From assembly GCF_025210165.1 (NCBI RefSeq), contig NZ_JAOASI010000076.1, forward strand, positions 59,969-123,968: 64,000 nt of DNA, read 5' to 3'. A program made the position numbers and the translations under genes. This document shows, piece after piece, positions 25,944-36,137 of the stretch (position 1 is the first letter of the stretch; every line of letters begins with the position of its first letter). Origin of the DNA: Tepidibacter sp. (GTDB lineage Bacteria > Bacillota > Clostridia > Peptostreptococcales > Peptostreptococcaceae). The notes beneath the pieces were generated by a model. The model saw only the letters and a program-made list of their open reading frames with translations. It did not search any database and was not told the DNA's origin.

Positions 25944-28202
25944 ATGAAATTATGTTCAAAATGCAATAAGAATATTGCAGTTGTATTTACGTCTACGGTT
26001 GAAAATGGGAAATCAGAAATTAAAGGATTGTGTATAGAATGTGCTAAAAAAACTGGCCTTCCAATAATCGATCAATTGATGCAGCAAACAGGTATGAATG
26101 AAGAAGATATACAAAATTTAACAGGTCAGATGAACTCTGTAATAGAGGGAATGGATATGGATGATTTTGATGAGAATAGTATGTTTTCAAAGATGTTTGG
26201 TAATATGCAAAAACAAGAAGATATAGATGGGATAGAAGATATAGAAAATACAGAAGATATAGAAAAGAAAACGGATAAAAAAAGTAAAAAGAAAAAATAC
26301 AAGAATAAGTTTCTTAATATGTATGGAACTAACTTAACTGAAAAAGCAAAAAATAATGAAGTTGATAGAATAATTGGAAGAAATAGAGAGATAGATAGAG
26401 CAATACAGATATTAAATAGAAGAAATAAAAATAATCCTATATTAATAGGAGAGCCTGGAGTTGGAAAAACTGCTATAGCAGAAGGACTTGCAGTTAGAAT
26501 AGTTCAAAAAGAGGTTCCAGCAAAATTATTTGATGCTCAAATATATCTTCTGGATTTAACTGCTGTTGTTGCAGGAACTCAGTTTAGAGGACAATTTGAA
26601 GGTAGAATGAAAAATATAATCAATGAAGCTAAAGCAAATGAGAATGTTATACTAGTAATAGATGAAATACATAACATTATGGGTGCAGGTGAAGTTCAAG
26701 GTGGGGCTATGAATGCTGCAAATATATTAAAGCCATCACTTGCTAAGGGAGAAATTCAATTAATAGGAGCTACAACTCTTGAAGAATATAAAAAGCATAT
26801 AGAAAAGGATGCAGCCCTTGAGAGAAGGTTTCAACCTGTATTAGTTGAAGAGCCTACAGTTGATGAAACTATAGAAATTTTAAAAGATATTAAGAGTTAT
26901 TATGAAGATTACCACAATGTTAAGGTATCGGATGAAGTAATAGTTGCGGCAACTAATTTGTCAAAGAGATATATAACGGATAGATTCTTACCTGATAAAG
27001 CTATAGATATAATAGATGAGGTTGGTTCAAGAGCTAACCTAAAGAATCAAGGTCTTATAGAAATACAAGCTTTAAAAGAAGAATTAGAGAAGGTTCAAAT
27101 AGAAAAAGAAGAAGCATCAAACAGTAATGACTATGAAAAAGCAGCAGAGTGCAAGATGAAGCAATGTAAAATAGAAGAAGATATTGAAGATATACAAGCA
27201 AAATGCTCAGATGTAGAGATTACAGTAGAAGATGTAGCATTTGTAATAGAGTCTTGGACTAAGATTCCTGTTCAAAAGATTACTCAATCAGAGGCTACTA
27301 GGCTTTTAAATCTGGAAAATAGACTTCATAAAAGAGTAATAGGGCAGCATAATGCAATTACAAGTATATCAAAAGCTATAAGACGTAATCGCTCAGGATT
27401 TAGAAAAAAGAAAAAACCATCTTCATTTATATTTGTAGGTCCTACTGGTGTTGGTAAAACAGAACTTGTGAAAACTTTAGCTGTTGAATTATTTGGAAGC
27501 GAAGAAGCTCTTATAAGAATAGATATGTCTGAATACATGGAAAAACATACAGTTTCAAAATTAATAGGTGCCCCTCCAGGATATGTTGGATATGATCAAG
27601 GAGGTCAGTTAACGGAGAAAATAAGAAGAAAGCCTTATTCTGTTATACTTTTAGATGAAATAGAAAAAGCTCATCAAGATGTATTCAATATGTTGCTTCA
27701 AATCCTTGAGGATGGAAGACTTACTGACAGTCAAGGAAGAACTGTATTCTTTGAAAATAGTGTAATAATAATGACATCTAATGCTGGAACAAACTTCAAA
27801 TCAGGTTCTATAGGATTTAATAGCGATGCTTATGATGAACTTGAAACTAGAGTTAATGATGCTTTAAAGAAAACATTTAGACCAGAATTTCTAAATAGAA
27901 TAGATGAAACTATAGTATTCACTAAGCTTACTAAAGATGAATTATCTAAAATAGTAGAATTAATGATAAATGAAGTGGTTGAAGAAGCGAAGGAAAAAGA
28001 CATGAGTATAAAAATTTCTGATGAGGTTAAAGATTTTATACTTGAAAAAGGATATGATGATAAATACGGAGCTAGACCTTTAAGAAGAACGATTCAAAAG
28101 TATATAGAAGATGAGATAGCAGAAAAATATCTTAAAGGAGAACTAAATGAAGGGGCTTGTATAAACATAGAAATGAAAGATGAAAAAGTATATATAAGTT
28201 AA
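25944..28202 (+). CDS. ClpE-like AAA+ chaperone/protease ATPase with zinc finger
   Basis: 752 residues. The N-terminal zinc finger has CxxC pairs at Cys4/Cys7 and Cys30/Cys33, the ClpE/UvrB-type arrangement, in place of the usual Clp N-domain repeat. The first AAA+ module has Walker A GEPGVGKT (169-176) and VIDEIHNIMGAG. A UVR-like coiled segment (YEKAAECKMKQCKIEEDI) lies in the middle. The second AAA+ module has GPTGVGKTEL and LLDEIEKAH, then the C-terminal D2-small domain. It unfolds proteins for ClpP or acts as a disaggregase. A CtsR operator was not obvious upstream. Confidence 0.93.
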   Translation: MKLCSKCNKNIAVVFTSTVENGKSEIKGLCIECAKKTGLPIIDQLMQQTGMNEEDIQNLTGQMNSVIEGMDMDDFDENSMFSKMFGNMQKQEDIDGIEDIENTEDIEKKTDKKSKKKKYKNKFLNMYGTNLTEKAKNNEVDRIIGRNREIDRAIQILNRRNKNNPILIGEPGVGKTAIAEGLAVRIVQKEVPAKLFDAQIYLLDLTAVVAGTQFRGQFEGRMKNIINEAKANENVILVIDEIHNIMGAGEVQGGAMNAANILKPSLAKGEIQLIGATTLEEYKKHIEKDAALERRFQPVLVEEPTVDETIEILKDIKSYYEDYHNVKVSDEVIVAATNLSKRYITDRFLPDKAIDIIDEVGSRANLKNQGLIEIQALKEELEKVQIEKEEASNSNDYEKAAECKMKQCKIEEDIEDIQAKCSDVEITVEDVAFVIESWTKIPVQKITQSEATRLLNLENRLHKRVIGQHNAITSISKAIRRNRSGFRKKKKPSSFIFVGPTGVGKTELVKTLAVELFGSEEALIRIDMSEYMEKHTVSKLIGAPPGYVGYDQGGQLTEKIRRKPYSVILLDEIEKAHQDVFNMLLQILEDGRLTDSQGRTVFFENSVIIMTSNAGTNFKSGSIGFNSDAYDELETRVNDALKKTFRPEFLNRIDETIVFTKLTKDELSKIVELMINEVVEEAKEKDMSIKISDEVKDFILEKGYDDKYGARPLRRTIQKYIEDEIAEKYLKGELNEGACINIEMKDEKVYIS

Positions 28203-28242
28203 AATAGTTTAAGGTTGATAATTGAATTAGGTGTTTAAGCAG

Positions 28243-28309
28243 AAAATAACGTTCATCGAAATACTGTTACTTAATCAAAAGTAGCCAATATTTCAATGAG
28301 CGTTATTTT
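28243..28309. repeat. Palindromic hairpin element, family 2 (also terminator of the ClpE-like gene)
   Basis: Outer arms AAAATAACG/CGTTATTTT enclose GAAATACTGTTACTT and its near complement AAGTAGCCAATATTTC around AATC. The inner core matches the elements at 49350-49551 and 50199-50249, although the outer stem sequence differs. The T run would end transcription of the upstream gene. Confidence 0.7.
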
Positions 28310-28413
28310 TGAAATATAAAAACTAATACCAATAACCTTTACACATATACTATAAAGTAATATACTTTAACTTGAATCTTTTAAAATTAATAATGGGAAA
28401 AGAAGGGGAATTT

Positions 28414-29352
28414 ATGAAAACTAAAATTTATTCTATTATTGCAATAATTTTAACTGTTACTATGTGGGGACTATCTTTTTTGAGCATAAAAATAACTTTA
28501 AATGTATTCGGACCTATGACGCTTGCTACTCTGAGGTTTTTAATAGCGTCAAGTATATTGTTTGTTGTAATTAAAATAAAGGAGCCGGATACTAAGCTTA
28601 AAAGAGAAGATGTAAAATCTATGGCGGTGGCAGGAATCTTTGGTGTTGCTGTATATTATTGCTTTGAAAATTATGGTATTAAATATATAAGCTCGTCTCA
28701 CGCATCATTAATAACAGGAACTATACCTATATTTTCTTTAATATTTGACAGTATTATATTAAAAAATAAATTGAGTTTTAATAATCTGTTAGGAGTTGTA
28801 TTCTCAATAATTGGAATATATTTCATAATAGGGGGAAATATAAGATTAGAAAAAAAAGAAACATTAGGATATATACTTATGTTTGGAGCTGTTTTTTCAT
28901 GGGTGTTTTATAATTATACAACCAAGAATTTATTTGAAAAATACTCACAATTAGCGATTGTATTCTATCAGATAATATTTGGAACCATAGTACTAATTCC
29001 GTTTGCATTGTTTGAAAATAACAATTGGCATTTGATAAATCATACTATAGTATACAACTTTTTATATCTAGCTTTATTTTGCTCTGCTATTGCATACGTT
29101 TTGTATATGTATGCTTTAGAAAATCTTGGATCTACAGTTACAACATTGTATTTGAATTTTTCACCTGTTGTAACAGTTTTAGGAGGATATTTTATATTTA
29201 ACGAAACAATAGATAAAAATCAGATGATAGGGACGATATTGATAGTATTATCTGTTTATGTAGTTAATTTAAATTTATCATATTATGATATTGTAAAACT
29301 AATAAAATCTAAAATAATGAATTATGAGTCAAAAAAAATTGATGTAAAATAA
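28414..29352 (+). CDS. EamA (DMT) family transporter
   Basis: 312 residues from ATG 28414. An upstream in-frame TTG at 28372 lacks a ribosome site, while AAGGGG precedes 28414. There are ten membrane helices in two EamA repeats. VTMWGLSFLSIKITLNVFGPMTLATLRFL opens repeat 1 and AIAYVLYMYALENLG is in repeat 2. It probably exports a small metabolite or amino acid. The BusR-like regulator follows 18 bases after the stop, so the two are likely one operon and the regulator may control this transporter. Confidence 0.9.
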   Translation: MKTKIYSIIAIILTVTMWGLSFLSIKITLNVFGPMTLATLRFLIASSILFVVIKIKEPDTKLKREDVKSMAVAGIFGVAVYYCFENYGIKYISSSHASLITGTIPIFSLIFDSIILKNKLSFNNLLGVVFSIIGIYFIIGGNIRLEKKETLGYILMFGAVFSWVFYNYTTKNLFEKYSQLAIVFYQIIFGTIVLIPFALFENNNWHLINHTIVYNFLYLALFCSAIAYVLYMYALENLGSTVTTLYLNFSPVVTVLGGYFIFNETIDKNQMIGTILIVLSVYVVNLNLSYYDIVKLIKSKIMNYESKKIDVK

Positions 29353-29370
29353 TCTGAACGGGGGAATTTC

Positions 29371-29994
29371 ATGAGTGAACGTATTTCAATTCCTAGATAC
29401 ATAAAAATAGCAGTTGATGTAGCAACTCGTATCTATAAAGGAAGCATACACGAAGGAGAAAAATTAAGAGGAAGATCTATATTAGCTTCTGAATACAATG
29501 TATCTCCTGAAACAATTAGAAAAGCTATGAAGGTTTTAGAGGATAGAGAAGTAGTTAGAGTTAGTAAGGGAAGTGGAATAATTGTATTATCAAAATATAA
29601 AGCAGGGGAAGTAATTCAAAGTTTTAGAAATAGTGAAGAGACAATAAGCGATCTAAGACAAAACCTTAAGAATTTAATGGATCAAAAAAAAGAAATAGAA
29701 AAAAGAATACAGGAAACTATGGAAAGAATTATAGACTTATATAAATTCAAAAGATCTGAAATAATAGATCCCATACAAATTCAATTAAAAGAAGAGTATC
29801 ATATTATAGGAAAAACTATAGGTGAATGTAAAATATGGGAAAACACTGGAGCAACCATACTAGGAGTTTTAAGAAATGGTAAAATGATTTTATCTCCTGG
29901 GCCGAATCTTGAATTTAAGTTAGGTGATAGTTTGATAATAGTAGGAGATTTAGGGGTTTTAGATAAGATAAATGAATACTTGAAAATTGTATAG
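29371..29994 (+). CDS. BusR-like regulator: GntR winged helix + RCK_C domain
   Basis: 207 residues. The N-terminal GntR winged helix (about 5-80) has LRGRSILASEYNVSPETIRKAMKVLEDREVVRVSKGSGI. A coiled coil follows at about 95-125 (ISDLRQNLKNLMDQKKEIEKRI). The C-terminus (about 135-207) is a TrkA_C/RCK_C domain (IIGKTIGECKIWENTGATILGV ... LGDSLIIVGDLGVLDKI). This order and length match BusR of lactic bacteria, which binds cyclic di-AMP through RCK_C and represses osmolyte import. Ligand binding here is inferred. No compatible-solute transporter is adjacent; the neighbours are EamA and murI. Confidence 0.85.
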   Translation: MSERISIPRYIKIAVDVATRIYKGSIHEGEKLRGRSILASEYNVSPETIRKAMKVLEDREVVRVSKGSGIIVLSKYKAGEVIQSFRNSEETISDLRQNLKNLMDQKKEIEKRIQETMERIIDLYKFKRSEIIDPIQIQLKEEYHIIGKTIGECKIWENTGATILGVLRNGKMILSPGPNLEFKLGDSLIIVGDLGVLDKINEYLKIV

Positions 29995-30066
29995 ATACAA
30001 TATTATAATTTCTTAAGAATAAAAAAGTTATGATATAATTATGATAGTGATTTAGGAGGTGATATA

Positions 30067-30831
30067 GTGAGAAATCGACCTATTGGTATATTTGATTCAG
30101 GTATGGGAGGTATTAGTGTTTTAAGAGAAACAAAAAAACTAATGCCCAACGAAGATTATATATACTACGGTGATTCCCAAAATATACCTTATGGGAAAAA
30201 AACTAAGGAAGAGCTAGAAAAAATATGTTTAGATATAGGAGATTATTTTATAGATAGAGGAGTTAAGTCTATAGTTATAGCATGTAACACAGCTACTAGT
30301 GCTGTTGTAGATAAATTTAGAAATAGCTACAATATACCTATTATAGGAATTGAACCTGCATTAAAACCTGCCGTTGAAGTTTATAAAAGTGGGAAGATTG
30401 TAGTTTTAGCTACAGAAGTAACTTTAAAAGAAAATAAGTTTAACTCGCTTATGGATAAATATAAAAATAAAGCTGAGATTATTAAGGTTCCAGCTCCAAA
30501 ACTTGTAACTGTAGTAGAAAATGGTATTACAGAAGGAAATCAGGTAGAAGAATCTATAAAAGAGTTATTTGAAGATATTAATATGAATGAAATATCTTCC
30601 ATTGTGCTCGGATGTACACACTACATATTCTTGAAAGATGCTATAAAAAAGGTTTTAGGAAATAGAGTGAAACTTATAGATGGTGGTTTTGGAACTGCAC
30701 AAAATCTAAAAAATATATTATCTAGAAGGGATCTTCTGTCTGATAAAGTTATAGATGGTGGAGTAGAGATTGTAAATTCATCAGAAGATGAATCAAAAAT
30801 AGAATTATCTTATAAATTATTAAACATGTAA
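30067..30831 (+). CDS. murI: Glutamate racemase
   Basis: 254 residues, the standard length. It converts L- to D-glutamate for peptidoglycan. IGIFDSGMGGISVL is the N-terminal substrate loop. The two catalytic cysteines lie in ACNTATSAVV (near 74) and LGCTHYIFL (near 182). The start is GTG with a strong AGGAGGT six bases upstream. It is probably monocistronic and ends in a bidirectional terminator shared with the alanine symporter gene. Confidence 0.96.
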   Translation: MRNRPIGIFDSGMGGISVLRETKKLMPNEDYIYYGDSQNIPYGKKTKEELEKICLDIGDYFIDRGVKSIVIACNTATSAVVDKFRNSYNIPIIGIEPALKPAVEVYKSGKIVVLATEVTLKENKFNSLMDKYKNKAEIIKVPAPKLVTVVENGITEGNQVEESIKELFEDINMNEISSIVLGCTHYIFLKDAIKKVLGNRVKLIDGGFGTAQNLKNILSRRDLLSDKVIDGGVEIVNSSEDESKIELSYKLLNM

Positions 30832-30867
30832 AAGGAAGGATTATCAATCCTTCCTTTTACATGTTTA
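30821..30867. terminator. Bidirectional terminator with 22-bp perfect arms
   Basis: Arms at 30821-30842 and 30846-30867 are exact reverse complements around the loop ATC (inner part AAAAGGAAGGATT/AATCCTTCCTTTT). It covers the last codon of murI and reaches the stop region of the convergent symporter gene. Confidence 0.92.
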
Positions 30868-32289
30868 TGCACTTTTAGATGAGTTTGAAGCTTCCCAGCA
30901 TTCTATATTTTCTAGACCTTCGATGCTATCTGAATAAAACACAGGGTCTTTCCCTTCTCTTTTTTGAGATACATAATCTTTTAATGCTGCAAATGCTATC
31001 TTACCAAGTTGAGAAATAGCTATTAGATTTATTAAAGCCATTAAACCCATGAATAAATCTGCCATATCCCAAACAATTTGAACCTTAGCAACTGAACCGA
31101 ATATAACCATACCTACTACTGACAATCTATATATTAATAAATAAGTTTTGTTAGTGTTTATAAACTCAATATTAGTTTCACCATAATAGTAATTACCTAT
31201 TATAGAACTAAAGGCAAATAATAAAATACAAGCAGCTATAAAAGTATGTCCCCAAGAGCCTACTTGAGAACTTAAAGCAGTTTGTGTAAGTTGTATACCA
31301 GTTAAACCTTCTGTTGAATAAGCTCCAGATAGAAGGATTATAAATGCAGTTGAGCTACATATTAAAATTGTATCAGTAAATACTCCTAGTGTTTGAATTA
31401 AACCTTGTTTAACAGGGTGAGATACTTCGGCTGTTGCAGCTGCATTTGGAGCAGATCCCATACCAGCCTCATTAGAGAAAAGACCTCTTTTAATACCTTG
31501 CATTAAAGCAGCACCAATTCCTCCACCTATTGCAGCCTTCATACCAAATGCACTAGTTAAAATAAGTGAGAATACTGATGGTATTAAAGCAATATTTTTT
31601 ATAATTACAAATGAAGCTACTAATATATAAGCTACTGCCATTACAGGAACTATTAATTCTGTAACCTTTGCAATTCTTGTAACTCCACCAAATATTATAA
31701 TTGATGTAAGTACAGCTAAATTTAATCCAATTATAATTCTATTTAATCCAAATGCTTCTTCAAAAGCAAGTGAAATAGTGTTTGATTGTACAGCATTGAA
31801 AACAAGACCAAAGCATAACGTTATTAGTATTGAGAATAAAACTCCCATCCATCTCTTATTTAAAGCTTTTTCCATATAATAAGCTGGACCACCACGATAT
31901 CCGTTTTCATCTTTAATTTTATAAATCTGAGCTAGCGTACTCTCAACAAAACTTGATGCAGCCCCTATTAAAGCTATAATCCACATCCAAAATACAGCAC
32001 CTGGACCACCAATTGAAATAGCTAATGCAACACCAGCTAAGTTACCAGTTCCAACTCTAGAAGCTGTACTTATACAAAATGCTTGAAATGAAGAAACACC
32101 TTGTTTTTCATCAGATGAATTACTAGAGCTATCTCCTAATAACCTAAACATTTCTCCTAAAAATTTAAACTGAACAAAGTTAGACTTAAATGTAAAATAA
32201 ACACCAATTGTAATAAGTAAAACTATAAGAACATATTGCCAAAGTATAGTGTTTCCTACAGAAACTATTTTTTCTAAAAAATTTAACAT
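30865..32289 (-). CDS. Sodium:alanine symporter family (AGCS) transporter
   Basis: 474 residues with about 11 membrane segments. SRVGTGNLAGVALAISIGGPGAVFWMW near residue 75 and LFSNEAGMGSAPNAAATAEVSHPVKQG near 270 are the AGCS signatures. It imports alanine or glycine with sodium. It is the only gene on this transcript. The upstream 400 bases were read for a glycine aptamer on this strand and none was recognised. The neighbouring murI suggests D/L-amino-acid supply for the wall only by position. Confidence 0.95.
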   Translation of the reverse strand: MLNFLEKIVSVGNTILWQYVLIVLLITIGVYFTFKSNFVQFKFLGEMFRLLGDSSSNSSDEKQGVSSFQAFCISTASRVGTGNLAGVALAISIGGPGAVFWMWIIALIGAASSFVESTLAQIYKIKDENGYRGGPAYYMEKALNKRWMGVLFSILITLCFGLVFNAVQSNTISLAFEEAFGLNRIIIGLNLAVLTSIIIFGGVTRIAKVTELIVPVMAVAYILVASFVIIKNIALIPSVFSLILTSAFGMKAAIGGGIGAALMQGIKRGLFSNEAGMGSAPNAAATAEVSHPVKQGLIQTLGVFTDTILICSSTAFIILLSGAYSTEGLTGIQLTQTALSSQVGSWGHTFIAACILLFAFSSIIGNYYYGETNIEFINTNKTYLLIYRLSVVGMVIFGSVAKVQIVWDMADLFMGLMALINLIAISQLGKIAFAALKDYVSQKREGKDPVFYSDSIEGLENIECWEASNSSKSA

Positions 32290-32703
32290 ACTACCACTTC
32301 CTTTACCAAAACTTTAAAAATTATATTATTGCTTAATAAAATTTAGCATCAATTGAAATAATTGTACCAAAAAATAAATATTATATCAAATTTCTTTTTA
32401 TTCTGAATTTTACAAAATATGAAATGTATATTGAAAAGGTACTTATTGTGATTGAAATCATTGCATATAAAATGAATTAAGAGATTTTAGGATAAAAATT
32501 TTCATAAAAAAAATCAATAATTTATGAATTGATTAAAAAAAATTATTCATATAAATTTTCATAAAAATTATATAAACAAAAAATAATACAAATAAAATTC
32601 CAAAATATAAAAAATAAAACAAATATTTGGATATTTATTATATAATAATTGTATTAAATAACATTAATTTCAAAAAACTACAGATAAGAAAGGAGAATAT
32701 TAT
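32290..32703. other. AT-rich intergenic region, divergent promoters
   Basis: The region lies between the divergent alanine symporter and chemoreceptor genes and is extremely AT-rich, with many A and T runs. No open frame with a ribosome site, riboswitch or tRNA was seen. Promoters for both genes must lie here, but no box stands out. Confidence 0.5.
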
Positions 32704-34773
32704 ATGAAAATTAAATTTAAAAGTATAAGAAATAAATTTATATTTAGTATTTTTTTGATTGCTTTAATAATAATAGGAGCTATTGATGGTTTTATTTATT
32801 ATAAAATGATATCAAAATCTACAAGAGACTATTTAAATGATTCTATGGAAAGAATGAATATGGTTAATGCATCTATGAATATATTCTATAACCAAGTTGA
32901 TAAAGATATAGATATGATATCTAGTGATGTATTAGTTAAAAATATAGATGATAGTGTAACTACATATATACAAAATAATAATGAGGTATTAATGACGCCA
33001 TCTCAAAATGGAGGAATAGAACAGAAAATATACGATATGTTTGAACATTATGCAAGTGTTCATGAAGGAACTGTATTTGTGTATGTTGCTACAAATGATG
33101 GGAGATATATTCAATGGCCTCAGACGAATATACAACCTAATTATGATCCCAGGGAAAAGAATTGGTATAAGATGGCTATAGATTCAAATGGACAAGTAGC
33201 AAGAACTAAACCATATATGAGTGAATTTAAAAAAGATAAAATTATTATAAGTAATGTTAAATCCTTTAAAGATAAGAATGGAAATTTAAAGGGGATGGTC
33301 GGTATAGACGTAGATGACTCATTGGTAAGCGATGTATTAAAAAATTCAAAAACAGGACAAACTGGATTTTATATGCTTTTAAATGATGAAGGTACTGTAT
33401 TAGCAGATGGTAATAATAAGAAGAATAATTTAAAAAATATAAGTGAGATTGGAATAAATGGGTTAGAAAAAATTTTAGAACCAAAAAAAGAAGCGTTTTC
33501 TATTTATATGAATGATAAGAAATATTTGGTGAATCCATATAAAATACAAGAGTCTGATTGGATATTAGCATCTTTCATAATGGAAGAAGAGCTACAATCA
33601 AGTACAATTGAAATTGTTAGAACTATAATAATGATATCATTATTAATATTTTTTATAATAGGAATATGTATATATATATTGTCAAATAAAATGATACAAC
33701 CTATACTTGCATCTTCTAAATATATTGAAAAGATAGGAACTGGAGATTTTTCTGTAGTGATTGAACCAAAATATATGAAAATAGAAGATGAAGTTGGAAC
33801 TACTATAAGAGGAATTGCATCTATGAAGGATTCATTAAAAAGACTTATTGAGCAGGTAAAGCAAGAAGCAGATAATATAAACTTAGATGTAAGTGGTATA
33901 CTTGAAGATGTAGATAATTTAAATAATAACATAGAAGGTATATCTATAACAACTCAGGAATTATCAGCTAATATGGAGGAAACTGCTGCATCTACTGAAA
34001 AGATAACCTTTGTATCGAAGAATATAGAGGATTCTGCTAAAAATATAAATTTAAAATCGGAAGAAGGAGCTGATGCGGCTAGAAAAATAAGCCAAAGAGC
34101 TAAGAAAACAAAGGAGAATGTCGTTGATTCTATAAATAAGGCATCTAGTATTATAGTTAAAGGAAAAAATGAAGTTTATAAAGCTATTGAAGAGGCTAAG
34201 GTAGTTGAGGAAATAAACTTATTATCTGAATCTATAATGCAAATAACAGAACAGACAAATTTACTTGCCCTAAATGCATCGATAGAGGCAGCTAGAGCAG
34301 GCGAATATGGAAGTGGATTTGCAGTTGTAGCTGATGAGATAAGGAAGCTTGCAGAACAGTCAAAAGATACTGTTGGAAAAATTCAAGGTGTAACTGAAAA
34401 AGTAAAATATTCTGTAGAGAATTTATCTCAAAGCTCTAATTTTCTTTTGAAGTTTGTATCAAGTGAAGTGGACAAAGATTACAAGACTATGTTGAGGGTT
34501 GCTGAGGATTATGCACTTGATGCAGATTATGTAGATGGATTAGTTAAAGAGTTTGATGAAACATCAAAACAACTGCTAAATGCTCTACAAAATATTACTA
34601 GCTCTATAGAAGGCATATCTTATGCATCTGTTGAAGGTGCTGAGGGAACTAGTAATATTGTAAATAAAATATATGATATAAATGTAAAGTCAAGTGAGGT
34701 TATGAATAAATCGTTAAAATCTAAGGAAAGTGCTAATAAACTAAAGGAAGAAATTGATAAATTTAAGATATAA
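32704..34773 (+). CDS. Methyl-accepting chemotaxis protein with dCache sensor
   Basis: 689 residues. Membrane helices lie at about 12-33 and about 302-325, enclosing a 265-residue Cache-type sensor ([50 protein letters not shown]), the fold that often binds amino acids or carboxylates. HAMP follows, then the signalling domain with the tip [20 protein letters not shown] and [15 protein letters not shown]. The segment [26 protein letters not shown] is shorter than in many receptors, so the two arms of the coiled coil may be unequal. AAAGGAG is the ribosome site. Confidence 0.94.
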   Translation: MKIKFKSIRNKFIFSIFLIALIIIGAIDGFIYYKMISKSTRDYLNDSMERMNMVNASMNIFYNQVDKDIDMISSDVLVKNIDDSVTTYIQNNNEVLMTPSQNGGIEQKIYDMFEHYASVHEGTVFVYVATNDGRYIQWPQTNIQPNYDPREKNWYKMAIDSNGQVARTKPYMSEFKKDKIIISNVKSFKDKNGNLKGMVGIDVDDSLVSDVLKNSKTGQTGFYMLLNDEGTVLADGNNKKNNLKNISEIGINGLEKILEPKKEAFSIYMNDKKYLVNPYKIQESDWILASFIMEEELQSSTIEIVRTIIMISLLIFFIIGICIYILSNKMIQPILASSKYIEKIGTGDFSVVIEPKYMKIEDEVGTTIRGIASMKDSLKRLIEQVKQEADNINLDVSGILEDVDNLNNNIEGISITTQELSANMEETAASTEKITFVSKNIEDSAKNINLKSEEGADAARKISQRAKKTKENVVDSINKASSIIVKGKNEVYKAIEEAKVVEEINLLSESIMQITEQTNLLALNASIEAARAGEYGSGFAVVADEIRKLAEQSKDTVGKIQGVTEKVKYSVENLSQSSNFLLKFVSSEVDKDYKTMLRVAEDYALDADYVDGLVKEFDETSKQLLNALQNITSSIEGISYASVEGAEGTSNIVNKIYDINVKSSEVMNKSLKSKESANKLKEEIDKFKI

Positions 34774-34774
34774 T

Positions 34775-34808
34775 AAATAGAGATGAAGCAATAGCTTCAT
34801 CTCTATTT
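34775..34808. terminator. Bidirectional terminator between the chemoreceptor and rhomboid-like genes
   Basis: AAATAGAGATGAAGC pairs exactly with GCTTCATCTCTATTT around AATA. It overlaps the end of the convergent gene. Confidence 0.88.
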
Positions 34809-35600
34809 ATGTTCATGTTCAGAAAGATGGGTAATACAATATTCATAGTGACCACTACATTTAGAACAGTATCTAAATTCCATATTTGGATCGTCCTTGT
34901 CTGTTATTCCACATATAGTACACTTATGAAAATAATCTTTTCTATTTATATTAGTTATATTAGATTTGAACTGTTTTTTTCTGTTATAAGCATTTCTTCT
35001 GTTTTTAGCATCATATAAATTACTTTTTCCAAAAAATATAAAGTAATTTATTATAGATACTATAGCTGTTAATTTAAACAATACAGGTGAAAATATAATT
35101 GTATATCCTATAAAAATCCAATTTAAGAAAGATAAATATTTAACTTTAATTGGAAGGATAAAAAATAAACGAAATTCATAATCAGGATATATTTTAGCAA
35201 ATGCTAAAAAGATAGATAGATTTAAGTAGGTAGCATTAACAGGAGAGTTGATTATAAATGCTACTACTGTAGTTCCAATCATACCTAACAAATAGTATAG
35301 ATTGAATTTAAAGCTACCCCATTCGTACTCAAGTGCAGAACCGAGAGAATAATAGATATAAAGTCTAAAAAATATCCAAATTGGAGAAGTCAAAGGTGGT
35401 ATGAAAATGTAGGTTATAAGTCTCCAAATTTGACCTTTCATAACTAAACTTGGGCTGAGCTCAAGTAAATATATTAGATTATAAGAGTTTGTTATGTAAT
35501 AGATACCATATATAAGTGTTGATAACCCTATTATATAATACATTAAATTTTCGATTGCAAGATGTCTATATTTTCGTTCTAACTTATCTATCCAGTTCAT
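34803..35600 (-). CDS. Rhomboid/Derlin-like membrane protein with C-terminal zinc-binding tail
   Basis: 265 residues from ATG 35600, chosen because AAGGAGG precedes it; an earlier ATG at 35624 has none. Five to six helices show the rhomboid/Derlin pattern: QIWRLITYIFIPP (the WR motif), YYSLGSALEYEWGSFKFNLYYLLGMIG. The catalytic GxSx serine of active rhomboids is not present, so it is probably a pseudoprotease. The last 35 residues carry CTICG, CSKC and His-rich ends (YEYCITHLSEHEHK), a likely zinc site. Function unknown. Confidence 0.82.
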   Translation of the reverse strand: MNWIDKLERKYRHLAIENLMYYIIGLSTLIYGIYYITNSYNLIYLLELSPSLVMKGQIWRLITYIFIPPLTSPIWIFFRLYIYYSLGSALEYEWGSFKFNLYYLLGMIGTTVVAFIINSPVNATYLNLSIFLAFAKIYPDYEFRLFFILPIKVKYLSFLNWIFIGYTIIFSPVLFKLTAIVSIINYFIFFGKSNLYDAKNRRNAYNRKKQFKSNITNINRKDYFHKCTICGITDKDDPNMEFRYCSKCSGHYEYCITHLSEHEHK

Positions 35601-35742
35601 TAGATGACCTCCTTTTGTAAACAAAATACACTATATTATAACATATATAATATATATTGACCAAAAATGGGATTTAATATTTAGAATAAGCAATCACTTT
35701 ATAAATTAAAAGCTATAACTATCCGAGAAATTTAATAGAACT

Positions 35743-35805
35743 TCAAAGATGCTGGGTATAGGAAGAAGTACTTTTTTCATCGTCATTAGAATTCTTATTA
35801 TGCAT
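35743..35805 (-). CDS. Possible 20-residue peptide ORF
   Basis: Reads MHNKNSNDDEKSTSSYTQHL and stops at TGA. An exact GGAGGT lies six bases upstream of the ATG on this strand, a better ribosome site than many annotated genes have. It is hydrophilic, with no signal or membrane helix, and lies in a 540-base gap before cheV. It could be a real small protein, a leader peptide or chance. Confidence 0.35.
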   Translation of the reverse strand: MHNKNSNDDEKSTSSYTQHL

Positions 35806-36137
35806 CTCTATACCTCCAATAATGATATTATATTTAAAAATTAAACCAATGTTAAATTATTTTCACGTTATATAAATAAAGAAAAAAAGGTAAGAATAAG
35901 ATGGTGGGCATATAAGGATAAATAAGTATATATGGGTATAAAACTTTTATTTTTAATAAATACTATGAATAAGGATAGTATATTTTGCTATGAAATTCCA
36001 CTTTATTAATAGGTCTTTAGGATTAGTTTTGTAAAAAATACCAGGGGTATATAATGAAAAAATAGAATTAAAAAGGAGAACGGGCAAAAGTGTCGAATGA
36101 TAAATTGTATAGTCGAAAAATGAAGGGGGATGAATTT

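Noticed and set aside
32290..32703. Possible glycine riboswitch upstream of the alanine/glycine symporter
   Set aside because: Neither strand shows the conserved glycine-aptamer segments. The region is simple AT-rich sequence.
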